Shown here: positions 51,288 through 59,679 of the stretch, piece by piece
Numbering within the stretch: the stretch's first letter is position 1
How the letters are laid out: each line of letters starts with the position of its first letter
Assembly: GCF_002266435.3 (NCBI RefSeq)
Contig: NZ_CP029426.2
Coordinates: 4,804,001-4,868,000, forward strand
DNA from: Bradyrhizobium amphicarpaeae
GTDB lineage: Bacteria > Pseudomonadota > Alphaproteobacteria > Rhizobiales > Xanthobacteraceae
Length of the DNA stretch: 64,000 bases
Direction: 5' to 3'
Made by a program: the position numbers and the translations under genes
The notes under the pieces: generated by a model
Seen by the model: the letters and a program-made list of their open reading frames with translations, nothing else
Databases searched by the model: none
Told to the model about the DNA's origin: nothing

Positions 51288-53576
51288 TTAGCGGAGCAAC
51301 TGGAGCACGCTCTGCTGCGAGGTGTTGGCCAGCGACAGCGCGGAGACCGCGATCGACTGGCGGGTCGACAGCGCCTGGCTGTTGGCCGCCTCCACATTGG
51401 TGTCGGCCAGCGTCAGGTTGGACGAGCCCGTCTGCAGCACGTTGATCAGGTTCTTGTTGAAGTCCTGACGGATCTGCACGACCGAGAGGTTGGAGCCCAG
51501 GGCCGAAGCCTCCGAGCGCAGCGTGCTCGACGCGGCATTCAGGTTGGTCAAAACCCTGTTGGCCGCGGCGTTGTCGATGAAGTCGACGCCGACCGTCAGC
51601 GCGGCAAGACCGAGACCCTTCGAGTTGTAGGTCACGCCGGTGATGTTCAGGCTCGACTTGCCGGTCTCGTCGAACACCAGCTTGAGCTGGTCGCCGTTCA
51701 ACAAGTTGACGCCGTTGAACGAGGAGTCCTGCGAGGTCGTGTCGATCTGGTTCAGGATGTTGTTGTACTGAGACACCAGGTTGGCACGCGCCGTCTGGGC
51801 AACCGCATCCTGGACGGGGTTGGACGCCGTCGAGAACGTCAGCGCCGAGGTGAGCGTGCCGCCGATCGCGCCGCCGGCAGTCGTCGAGCCGAGCGTCGAG
51901 GACGCATAGTCGTTGGACGCGGTGATGGTCAGCAGGCCGTTGGCGTCGATCGTCGCGGACAGGTTGTTGGCCTGAAGCTTCGAGTTGAGCTGATCGAGCG
52001 TCTTGACCGTGCCGTTGGTGCCGTCGCCGAAGGTGACATTGACCGCCGTGCCGCCGTTGAAGGAGGAGAAGGTCAAGGTCTTGCCGCTAAGGCCGCCGAT
52101 GCCGGACGTGCGGGCGGCGGAGAACGCCGTTGCGTTTCCGGTGTTGCCGGCGAGGCCGAACACGTTGAGCGCGTTACCGGTGCCGGTGATCGACAGATCG
52201 GCGTTGATGCCGGTCGAGATCTTGAGCTGGCCGGAGGTGTTGATCGTCGAGTTCGACTGACCGGTGGCGGTCGCAAGCGTCGCGGTGCCGTTGGCGTTGA
52301 TCGTCGCCGTCTGCACGCCGCTGGCAAGGTCGATCGCCTTCAGCACGTCGTTGACCGTGCCGGCCTGCAGATAGACGATCGAGTTGCCGTTGCCGTCGGT
52401 GAGGATGTTGCCGTTCGCACCGTAACCGCTCGGAACGCTGGGAGCACCGGTCGAACCCGGCACCGGCGCGTTCTTGAACGTGATGACGTGACCGTCGACG
52501 TTCAGCGTCGAACCGTCAGTGACCGTCGCACCGAGCGAGGCCGCGGTCGTGGTCCGGTTGACCTCGACATTGGCGTTACCCGCCCCTGTCGCCGTCGTCA
52601 GGCCGAGCGCATTGAGCAGGTCGGCCTTGCCGGTGACGTTCAGATCCGCACCCGTCGAGCTCTTCAGCGTGACGGCGCTTGCAGCGACGCTCGAAGGAGT
52701 CTGGCCGACGCTGTTGGTGATCGTCGCGGCACCGGCGCTGATTGCAACCGTGTTCACGCCGCTGGCGAGGTCGATTGCGCTCAGGAGGTCGCTGACGGTC
52801 GCAAGCGTCGCAGGGGTGCCGGTGCTGCCGAGATAGACGGTGGTATTGCCGTTGCCATCGGTGACGAGATGGCCGCTGACGCCCGAACCGGCCGGGACAG
52901 CGCTCGCCGCCGGCGCGGTGCCGGCACGGAAGGTGATGGTCTTGCCGTTCACGGTCAGCGTGTCGCCGTCGGCCGGCTGGGCGACGCCGGTGAGGCCGCT
53001 CGCGCTCGTGCCGTTGGTGGCGATCAGGGTGATGGTGCCAGTCAGCGCCGTGGTGCCACCGGCGCCGGTCGTTGCCGTGGTGCCGGTGAAGGAGCCGATG
53101 GTCGCGCCGAGCGTCGTGGTGCCGTTCGCCGCAGTGGTGCCGCCGGCCGTACCGTTATACAGCACATTGCTGCTCGCGGTGGCGCTGGCAAAGCTCGTCG
53201 TGCCGCGCAGGTCGGCCGCCGTCGCACCCGAGATGGTGGTGGAGACGTTCGACTTGGTGGAGTAGCCGACGGTGGTCTGCAGCGCCTGGTTGGCGATCGA
53301 CTTCGCGCTGTCGATCAGCTTCTGCAGCGAGGTCAGGCCGGTGTTGGCGGCCTGCAGCACCTGAACGCCGTTGGCGATGCCGTCGAGCAGGTTGTTGATG
53401 TCGCTGGCGCGGTTGTCGAGCGACTGTGCGGTGAAGAAGTTGGTGGGATTGTCGAGCGCCGAGTTGACGCTTCTGCCGGTCGACAGACGGTTCTGTGTGG
53501 TGGCGAGAAGATCGGCGGTGGACTGGAGAGAGAGGAGGTTCTGGCGAACCGACGCAGAGAGAACAATACCGGACAT
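51288..53576 (-). CDS. fliC: Flagellin 2 (large thick-filament type)
   Basis: 762 residues. Same design as the neighbouring flagellins: N-terminal MSGIVLSASVRQNLLSLQST D0/D1, Thr/Ala/Gly-rich centre with repeated NGKTITFRAG, DGHVITFKNA and VTDGNGNTTVYL units, and C-terminal VRQDFNK-type D0/D1 ending in SLANTSQQSVLQLLR. Here the last helices read QIRQDFNKNLINVLQTGSSN and ANTSQQS where the others have QVRQDF and ANQSQQS. An AGAAGGGT ribosome site is shared with flagellin 3. Exported filament protein, no cysteines noticed in the sequence. Confidence 0.95.
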   Translation of the reverse strand: MSGIVLSASVRQNLLSLQSTADLLATTQNRLSTGRSVNSALDNPTNFFTAQSLDNRASDINNLLDGIANGVQVLQAANTGLTSLQKLIDSAKSIANQALQTTVGYSTKSNVSTTISGATAADLRGTTSFASATASSNVLYNGTAGGTTAANGTTTLGATIGSFTGTTATTGAGGTTALTGTITLIATNGTSASGLTGVAQPADGDTLTVNGKTITFRAGTAPAASAVPAGSGVSGHLVTDGNGNTTVYLGSTGTPATLATVSDLLSAIDLASGVNTVAISAGAATITNSVGQTPSSVAASAVTLKSSTGADLNVTGKADLLNALGLTTATGAGNANVEVNRTTTAASLGATVTDGSTLNVDGHVITFKNAPVPGSTGAPSVPSGYGANGNILTDGNGNSIVYLQAGTVNDVLKAIDLASGVQTATINANGTATLATATGQSNSTINTSGQLKISTGINADLSITGTGNALNVFGLAGNTGNATAFSAARTSGIGGLSGKTLTFSSFNGGTAVNVTFGDGTNGTVKTLDQLNSKLQANNLSATIDANGLLTITASNDYASSTLGSTTAGGAIGGTLTSALTFSTASNPVQDAVAQTARANLVSQYNNILNQIDTTSQDSSFNGVNLLNGDQLKLVFDETGKSSLNITGVTYNSKGLGLAALTVGVDFIDNAAANRVLTNLNAASSTLRSEASALGSNLSVVQIRQDFNKNLINVLQTGSSNLTLADTNVEAANSQALSTRQSIAVSALSLANTSQQSVLQLLR

Positions 53577-53653
53577 GACTCTTACCCTTCTGGCTTACGC
53601 GTCTTCGTTCGATCGCTTCTGGATCGAGTGACGGGCCAAGCGTGCCGTGACAT

Positions 53654-53664
53654 GGCTAACAAAG
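53654..53664 (-). promoter_or_regulatory. Conserved upstream element of flagellin 2
   Basis: GGCTAACAAAG on plus, 78 bp from the start codon; the identical 11-mer is 77 bp from the start of flagellin 3 (56265-56275), and a variant TCTAACGAAAC is before flagellin 4. Further shared blocks (GCGC-N-G-N-TTCACCAT) follow upstream. Confidence 0.5.
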
Positions 53665-53842
53665 GGTGAAGCGCGTGCGAGCAACCTTAAGCGCCGGTTC
53701 ACCATAACCGCGCGGAGGGCCGCGACAGGGTTCGCAATCCCTCTGAATTCATTGGAATTTCCTGGCGCTTACGCTCCATTAACCATAACCGCTGGTTACT
53801 TTTTGGAGCGACGCCTGCCCTCTCGAACTGTCGAGCATTGAG

Positions 53843-53878
53843 CAAAAAGAAAGCGGCGGGGCCGAAGCCCCGCCGCCG
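53843..53878 (-). terminator. Terminator of flagellin gene 3
   Basis: 10-bp perfect stem GCGGCGGGGC / GCCCCGCCGC with a 4-nt loop and a T-rich run (CTTTCTTTTTG) on the minus side. A 53-bp block including it is identical to 56484-56536. The gap 53577-53842 holds the flagellin 2 promoter and a TTAACCAT half-site at 53778-53785. Confidence 0.87.
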
Positions 53879-53905
53879 GATCTTGCTTGCGATGTGGTCC
53901 GCGAC

Positions 53906-56188
53906 TTAGCGGAGCAGCTGCAGCACGCTCTGCTGCGACTGGTTGGCCAGCGACAGCGCGGAGACCGCGATCGACTGACGGGTCGACAGCGCCTGGCTGT
54001 TGGCCGCTTCGACGTTGGTGTCGGCCAGCGTCAGGTTGGACGAGCCGGTCTGCAGCACGTTGATCAGGTTCTTGTTGAAGTCCTGACGAACCTGCACGAT
54101 CGTGAGGTTCGAGCCCAGAGCCGAAGCTTCCGAACGCAGCGTGCTCGACGCCGAGTTCAGGTTGGTCAGCACCTTGTTGGTGGCAGCGTTGTCGATGAAG
54201 TCGACACCGCTGGTCAGCGCGGCGAGGCCCAGACCCTTCGAGTTGTAGGTCACGCCGGTGATGCTGAGGCTCGACTTGGCAGTTTCGTCGAACACCAGCT
54301 TGAGCTGGTCACCATTCAGCAGGTTGACGCCGTTGAACGAGGAGTCCTGGGCAGTCGAGTCGATCTGCTGGAGGATGTTGTTGTACTGGTTGACCAGGTT
54401 CGCACGCGAGGTCTGGGCAACGGTGTCCGCGACGGGGGTGGAAGCCGTCGAGAAGGTCAGCGCCGAAGTCAGCGTACCGCCAATCGAACCACCCGCGGCC
54501 GTCGATCCGATGGTCGAGGATGCGTAGTCGTTGGTGGTGGAGACCGTCAGCAGGCCGTTGGCGTCGATCGTCGCCGTCAGGTTGTTGGCCTGGAGCTTCG
54601 AGTTGAGCTGATCGAGCGTCTTGACCGTACCGTTGGTGCCGTCGCCGAAGGTGACGTTGGCCGCCGTTCCGCCGTTGAAGGAGGAGAAGGTCAAGGTCTT
54701 GCCGGTGAGGCCGCCGACGCCGGAGGTGCGCGCCGCGGTGAAGGCGGTCGCAGTCCCGGTGTTGCCGGCGAGGCCGAGCACGTTCAGCGCGTTGCCGGTG
54801 CCGGTGATCGACAGATCGGCATTGACGCCGGTCGAGATCTTGAGCTGGCCGGAAGCGTTGATCGACGAGTTGGTCTGGCCGGTGGCGGTCGCAAGCGTCG
54901 CGGTGCCGTTGGCGTTGACCGTCGCGGTCTGTACGCCGCTGGCAAGGTCGATCGCCTTCAGCACGTCGTTGACCGTGCCACCCTGCAGATAGACCGTCGA
55001 GTTGCCGGCGCCGTCGGTGAGGACGTTGCCGCTCGTGCCGAACCCGCTCGGAACGCTCGGAGCACCGGTCGAACCCGGGATCGGCGCGTTCTTGAAGGTG
55101 ATGACGTGACCGTCGACGTTCAGCGTCGAACCGTCCGCAATCGTCGCGCCAAGTGAACCCGAGCTCGAGGTCCGGGTAGCACTCACGGTGGCGTTGCCGC
55201 CGCCGACGGCCGACGTCAGACCGAGGGCATTGAGCAGATCGGCCTTACCGGTGACGTTCAGATCCGCACCCGTCGAGCTCTTCAGCGTGACGGCGCTTGC
55301 AGCGACGCTCGAGGCGGTCTGGCCGTTGCTCGTCGCGAGTGTCGCGGCACCCGACGTGATGGACACCGTCTTGACGCCGCTGGCGAGATCGATCGCGCTC
55401 AACAGATCGTTCACGGTCGCAGCCGGCGTGCCGGCGGTGCCGAGATAGACGGTGGTATTGCCGCTGCCGTCGGTGACGAGGTTGCCGCTGACGCCCGAGC
55501 CGGTCGGAACGGCGGTCGTCGCCGGAGCCGAGCCGCTGCGGAAGGTGATGGTCTTGCCGTTCACAGTCAGCGTGTCGCCGTCAGCGGGCTGGGCCACGCC
55601 GGCAAGGCCGGTCGCGGTGGTGCCGTTGGTGGCGATCAGGGTGATGGTGCCGGTCAGGGCCGTGGTGCCGCCGGCGCCGGTCGTCGCGGTGGTGCCGGTG
55701 AAGGAGCCGATGGTCGCGCCGAGCGTCGTGGTGCCGCTTGCCGCGGTGGTGCCGCCGGCCGCGCCGCTATACAGCACGTTGCTGCTGGCAGTCGCGCTGG
55801 CATAGGAGGTCGTGCCGCGCAGGTCGGCCGCCGTCGCACCGGAGATCGTGGTGGAGACGTTCGACTTGGTGGAGTAACCGACAGTGGTCTGCAGCGCCTG
55901 GTTGGCGATCGACTTGGCGCTGTCGATCAGCTTCTGCAGCGAGGTGATGCCGGTGTTGGCAGCCTGCAGCACCTGCACGCCGTTGGCGATGCCGTCGAGC
56001 AGGTTGTTGATGTCGCTGGCGCGGTTGTCGAGCGACTGGGCGGTGAAGAAGTTGGTGGGATTGTCGAGAGCAGAATTGACGCTCTTGCCGGTCGAAAGAC
56101 GGCTTTGGGTGGTGGCGAGAAGATCAGCAGTGGACTGGAGGGAAAGCAGGTTCTGACGAACCGATGAAGAGAGAACGATACCGGACAT
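53906..56188 (-). CDS. fliC: Flagellin 3 (large thick-filament type)
   Basis: 760 residues. Starts MSGIVLSSSVRQNLLSLQST. It is nearly identical to flagellin 4 through most of its length, including the whole variable centre (for example SSVAASAVTLKSSTGADLNV and SVPSGFGTSGNVLTDGAGNS in both), with scattered changes mainly near the last third (QQIDSTAQDSSFNG, DETAKSSLSITG). Ribosome site AGAAGGGT. The near identity implies recent duplication or gene conversion. Flagellin subunit of the thick filament. Confidence 0.95.
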   Translation of the reverse strand: MSGIVLSSSVRQNLLSLQSTADLLATTQSRLSTGKSVNSALDNPTNFFTAQSLDNRASDINNLLDGIANGVQVLQAANTGITSLQKLIDSAKSIANQALQTTVGYSTKSNVSTTISGATAADLRGTTSYASATASSNVLYSGAAGGTTAASGTTTLGATIGSFTGTTATTGAGGTTALTGTITLIATNGTTATGLAGVAQPADGDTLTVNGKTITFRSGSAPATTAVPTGSGVSGNLVTDGSGNTTVYLGTAGTPAATVNDLLSAIDLASGVKTVSITSGAATLATSNGQTASSVAASAVTLKSSTGADLNVTGKADLLNALGLTSAVGGGNATVSATRTSSSGSLGATIADGSTLNVDGHVITFKNAPIPGSTGAPSVPSGFGTSGNVLTDGAGNSTVYLQGGTVNDVLKAIDLASGVQTATVNANGTATLATATGQTNSSINASGQLKISTGVNADLSITGTGNALNVLGLAGNTGTATAFTAARTSGVGGLTGKTLTFSSFNGGTAANVTFGDGTNGTVKTLDQLNSKLQANNLTATIDANGLLTVSTTNDYASSTIGSTAAGGSIGGTLTSALTFSTASTPVADTVAQTSRANLVNQYNNILQQIDSTAQDSSFNGVNLLNGDQLKLVFDETAKSSLSITGVTYNSKGLGLAALTSGVDFIDNAATNKVLTNLNSASSTLRSEASALGSNLTIVQVRQDFNKNLINVLQTGSSNLTLADTNVEAANSQALSTRQSIAVSALSLANQSQQSVLQLLR

Positions 56189-56264
56189 TGAGTGTTACCC
56201 TTCTGGTACGCAACGCAACAAACTTCGATTAGGATTAATCGATGCCGGGACGGTGAACGCAGAC

Positions 56265-56275
56265 GGCTAACAAAG
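56265..56275 (-). promoter_or_regulatory. Conserved upstream element of flagellin 3
   Basis: GGCTAACAAAG on plus, 77 bp from the start codon; identical to the element before flagellin 2. Confidence 0.5.
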
Positions 56276-56483
56276 CATGAAGTGTGTCGCACCAGTCCTT
56301 GCGCGGATTCACCATGTGCGTGTTCGAAGCCGGATCGCGCCATCTCATATCGTCATGATAGAATGACGCTTTTTGGTGCAACGATGCGGCGTTTGCGACT
56401 TGTCAACCATAACTCAGAGTGAGCAATTGGCTGCATCCGGATGCATCCTTCTCATCTCTCTGGCGGCATTCTGATGCCGGCGC

Positions 56484-56519
56484 CAAAAAGAAAGCGGCGG
56501 GGCCGAAGCCCCGCCGCCG
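56484..56519 (-). terminator. Terminator of flagellin gene 4
   Basis: Same 10-bp stem GCGGCGGGGC / GCCCCGCCGC as after flagellin 3 with the same T-run. The remaining gap to the flagellin 3 start (56189-56483) carries its promoter region and nothing else recognisable. Confidence 0.87.
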
Positions 56520-56546
56520 GATCTTGCTTGCGATGTCTGCCGCTTG

Positions 56547-58829
56547 TTAGCGGAGCAGCTGCAGCACGCTCTGCTGCGACTGGTTGGCCAGCGACAGCGC
56601 GGAGACCGCGATCGACTGACGGGTCGACAGCGCCTGGCTGTTGGCCGCTTCCGTGTTGGTGTCGGCCAGCGTCAGGTTGGACGAACCGGTCTGCAGCACG
56701 TTGATCAGGCTCTTGTTGAAGTCCTGACGAACCTGCACCACCGAGAGGTTCGAGCCGAGGCTCGAAGCTTCCGAACGCAGCGTGCTCGAAGCCGCGTTCA
56801 GGTTCGACAGCACCTTGTTGGTCGCGGAGTTGTCGATGAAGTCGACGCCGCTGGTCAACGCGGCGAGACCCAGACCCTTGGAGTTGTAGGTCACGCCGGT
56901 GATGCTGAGGTTCGACTTGCCGGTCTCGTCGAACACCAGCTTGAGCTGGTCACCGTTCAGCAGGTTGACGCCGTTGAACGAGGAGTCCTGCGAGGTCGTG
57001 TCGATCTGGTTCAGGATGTTGTTGTACTGGCTGACCAGGTTCGCACGCGAAGTCTGGGCAACAGTGTCCTGGACGGGGGTGGAAGCCGTCGAGAAGGTCA
57101 GCGACGAGGTCAGCGTGCCGCCGATCGAACCACCTGCAGCGCTCGATCCGATGGTCGAGGACGCGTAGTCGTTGGTGGTGGAGACCGTCAGCAGGCCGTT
57201 GGCGTCGATCGTCGCCGTCAGGTTGTTGGCCTGAAGCTTGGTGTTGAGCTGATCGAGCGTCTTGACCGTGCCGTTGGTGCCGTCGCCGAAGGTGACGTTG
57301 ACCGCCGTGCCGCCGTTGAAGGAGGAGAAGGTCAAAGTCTTGCCGGAGATGCCGCCGATGCCGGAGGTGCGGGCCGCCGAGAACGCGGTCGCAGTCCCGG
57401 TGTTGCCGGCGAGGCCGAGCACGTTCAGCGCGTTGCCGGTGCCGGTGATCGACAGATCGGCATTGACGCCGGTCGAGATCTTGAGCTGGCCGGAAGCGTT
57501 GATCGACGAGTTGGTCTGGCCGGTGGCGGTCGCGAGCGTCGCGGTGCCGTTGGCGTTGACCGTCGCGGTCTGCACGCCGGTGGCGAGGTCGATCGCCTTC
57601 AGCACGTCGTTGACCGTGCCACCCTGCAGATAGACCGTCGAGTTGCCGGCGCCGTCGGTGAGGACGTTGCCGCTCGTGCCGAACCCGCTCGGAACGCTCG
57701 GAGCACCGGTCGAACCCGGGATCGGCGCGTTCTTGAAGGTGATGACGTGACCGTCGACGTTCAGCGTCGAACCGTCCGCAATCGTCGCACCCAGCGAAGC
57801 CGAGCTCGAGGTCCGGGTAGCACTCACGGTGGCGTTGCCGCCGCCGACGGCCGACGTCAGACCGAGGGCATTGAGCAGATCGGCCTTACCGGTGACGCTG
57901 AGATCCGCACCCGTTGAGCTCTTCAGCGTGACGGCGCTCGCAGCGACGCTGGAGGCGGTCTGGCCGTTGCTCGTCGCGAGTGTCGCGGCACCCGCAGTGA
58001 TGGACACCGTCTTGACGCCGCTGGCGAGATCGATCGCGCTCAACAGATCGTTCACGGTCGCAGCCGGCGTGCCGGCGGTGCCGAGATAAACGGTGCTGTT
58101 GCCGCTGCCGTCGGTGACGATGTTGCCGCTGACGCCCGAGCCGGTCGGAACGGCAGTCGTCGCCGGAGCCGAGCCGCTGCGGAAGGTGATGGTCTTGCCG
58201 TTGACAGTCAGCGTGTCGCCGTCAGCGGGCTGGGCCACGCCGGCAAGGCCGGTCGCGGTGGTGCCGTTGGTGGCGATCAGGGTGATGGTGCCGGTCAGGG
58301 CCGTGGTGCCGCCGGCGCCGGTCGTCGCGGTCGTGCCGGTGAAGGAGCCGATGGTGGCGCCGAGCGTCGTGGTGCCGCTTGCCGCAGTGGTGCCGCCGGC
58401 CGCGCCGCTGAACAGCACGTTGCTGCTGGCGGTGGCGCTGGCATAGGAGGTCGTGCCGCGCAGGTCGGCCGCCGTCGCACCCGAGATGGTGGCGGAGACG
58501 TTCGACTTGGTGGAGTAACCGACCGTGGTCTGCAGCGCCTGGTTGGCGATCGACTTGGCGCTGTCGATCAGCTTCTGCAGCGAGGTGATGCCGGTGTTGG
58601 CGGCCTGCAGCACCTGCACGCCGTTGGCGATGCCATCGAGCAGGTTGTTGATGTCGCTGGCGCGGTTGTCGAGCGACTGGGCGGTGAAGAAGTTGGTGGG
58701 ATTGTCCAGGGCCGAGTTGACGCTCTTGCCGGTCGACAGACGGTTCTGCGTGGTGGCGAGAAGATCAGCGGTGGACTGGAGGGAAAGCAGGTTCTGACGA
58801 ACCGACGAGGAGAGGACGATACCGGACAT
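56547..58829 (-). CDS. fliC: Flagellin 4 (large thick-filament type)
   Basis: 760 residues, first of the four in reading direction. D0/D1 ends as in its neighbours (MSGIVLSSSVRQNLLSLQST ... SLANQSQQSVLQLLR); the centre has the same repeated NGKTITFRSG, DGHVITFKNA and VTDGSGNSTVYL units. Nearly identical to flagellin 3. Ribosome site AGAAAGGT; the leader differs more from those of flagellins 2 and 3. Each gene of the array has its own leader and terminator, so the four are probably separate transcripts rather than one operon. Confidence 0.95.
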   Translation of the reverse strand: MSGIVLSSSVRQNLLSLQSTADLLATTQNRLSTGKSVNSALDNPTNFFTAQSLDNRASDINNLLDGIANGVQVLQAANTGITSLQKLIDSAKSIANQALQTTVGYSTKSNVSATISGATAADLRGTTSYASATASSNVLFSGAAGGTTAASGTTTLGATIGSFTGTTATTGAGGTTALTGTITLIATNGTTATGLAGVAQPADGDTLTVNGKTITFRSGSAPATTAVPTGSGVSGNIVTDGSGNSTVYLGTAGTPAATVNDLLSAIDLASGVKTVSITAGAATLATSNGQTASSVAASAVTLKSSTGADLSVTGKADLLNALGLTSAVGGGNATVSATRTSSSASLGATIADGSTLNVDGHVITFKNAPIPGSTGAPSVPSGFGTSGNVLTDGAGNSTVYLQGGTVNDVLKAIDLATGVQTATVNANGTATLATATGQTNSSINASGQLKISTGVNADLSITGTGNALNVLGLAGNTGTATAFSAARTSGIGGISGKTLTFSSFNGGTAVNVTFGDGTNGTVKTLDQLNTKLQANNLTATIDANGLLTVSTTNDYASSTIGSSAAGGSIGGTLTSSLTFSTASTPVQDTVAQTSRANLVSQYNNILNQIDTTSQDSSFNGVNLLNGDQLKLVFDETGKSNLSITGVTYNSKGLGLAALTSGVDFIDNSATNKVLSNLNAASSTLRSEASSLGSNLSVVQVRQDFNKSLINVLQTGSSNLTLADTNTEAANSQALSTRQSIAVSALSLANQSQQSVLQLLR

Positions 58830-59058
58830 GACTCTGTTACCTTTCTGGTAAACGACGCTACTGTTACACGTCTGCTTGGATCGCGATTGACCCAGCGACG
58901 GCGGACGGTGCCGCCGAGACCTCTAACGAAACATGAAATGAAACCCGCGCTTTCGCCCCGTCAGGGGTGATTCGGCCCGCGAAGCCCCGCCCATCGCTGC
59001 GTCGCCGCACGGGCCCCACCTTTGAAAACGTTGCGCTTTCTGACGAAAATCGCGGGAA

Positions 59059-59073
59059 TTTACAGCTCGTTAA
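59059..59073. promoter_or_regulatory. CtrA-like box upstream of flbT
   Basis: TTTACAGCTCGTTAA (TTTA-N7-TTAA), 78 bp before the flbT start. The gap 58830-59150 also carries the flagellin 4 promoter on the other strand. Confidence 0.5.
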
Positions 59074-59150
59074 CTAGTTGCGAGCGAGAATCACGTCTTC
59101 ACAGGCCGCAACGAACGCTCGGTTACGAAAGCGTTGATGGAGAACAGGCA

Positions 59151-59591
59151 ATGGCCCTCAAGGTCGAGCTCAGACCGCACGAACGCATCATCGTCGGTAA
59201 CTGCGTGATTACCAACACGGACCAGCGCGCCCGCCTCCTGATCGACGGCGACAACGTGCCGATCCTGCGCGAGCGCGACATCCTCACGCCGGAGACCGCG
59301 GATTCGCCTGCGAAGCTCGTCTATCTGGCGGTCCAGCTCATGTACATCTCGCCGGATCCGCAGAGCCAGCACGGCACCTATTTCAACCTGGTGCGCGACA
59401 TCGTCACCGCGGTGCCGAGTGCCTGGCCGATCATCGAAGGCATCAACAACAACATCCTGAACGGCGACCTCTACCGGGCGCTGAAGGACGCCCGCAAGCT
59501 GATCGCCTATGAAGAGAAGCTGCGAAGCCAATTCGAGGCCACCCACCCCCTGGCGGAAGCGCCCAACGCCGACGTCAGCTCCGCCGCCTGA
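59151..59591 (+). CDS. flbT: FlbT, flagellin mRNA regulator
   Basis: 146 residues. MALKVELRPHERIIVGNCVI then TNTDQRARLLIDGDNVPILR ERDIL and YLAVQLMYISPDPQSQHGTY are diagnostic for FlbT. FlbT binds the 5' leader of flagellin mRNA and limits its translation until the hook is complete (Caulobacter). GGAG is 9 nt before the ATG at 59151; the longer open frame upstream covers the promoter. Divergent from flagellin 4, with flaF on the far side of the array. Confidence 0.95.
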   Translation: MALKVELRPHERIIVGNCVITNTDQRARLLIDGDNVPILRERDILTPETADSPAKLVYLAVQLMYISPDPQSQHGTYFNLVRDIVTAVPSAWPIIEGINNNILNGDLYRALKDARKLIAYEEKLRSQFEATHPLAEAPNADVSSAA

Positions 59592-59620
59592 CACGCGCGT
59601 TCGCGCGGGCAGCCCCCTGC

Positions 59621-59664
59621 GAAACGACAACGGCCCCGGATCGCTCCGGGGCCGTTGTCGTTTC
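59621..59664 (+). terminator. Terminator of flbT
   Basis: A perfect 20-bp stem GAAACGACAACGGCCCCGGA with a 4-nt loop TCGC; exceptionally long. It lies between the convergent flbT and decarboxylase genes and can end both. Confidence 0.9.
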
Positions 59665-59679
59665 AGCCATGCACCAGGG

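Noticed and set aside
53577-58990. Sigma-54 or sigma-28 promoters before flagellins 2-4
   Set aside because: GGCAC-like sequences present (near 53632 and 58909) do not meet the GG-N10-GC spacing, and no sigma-28 consensus was found.
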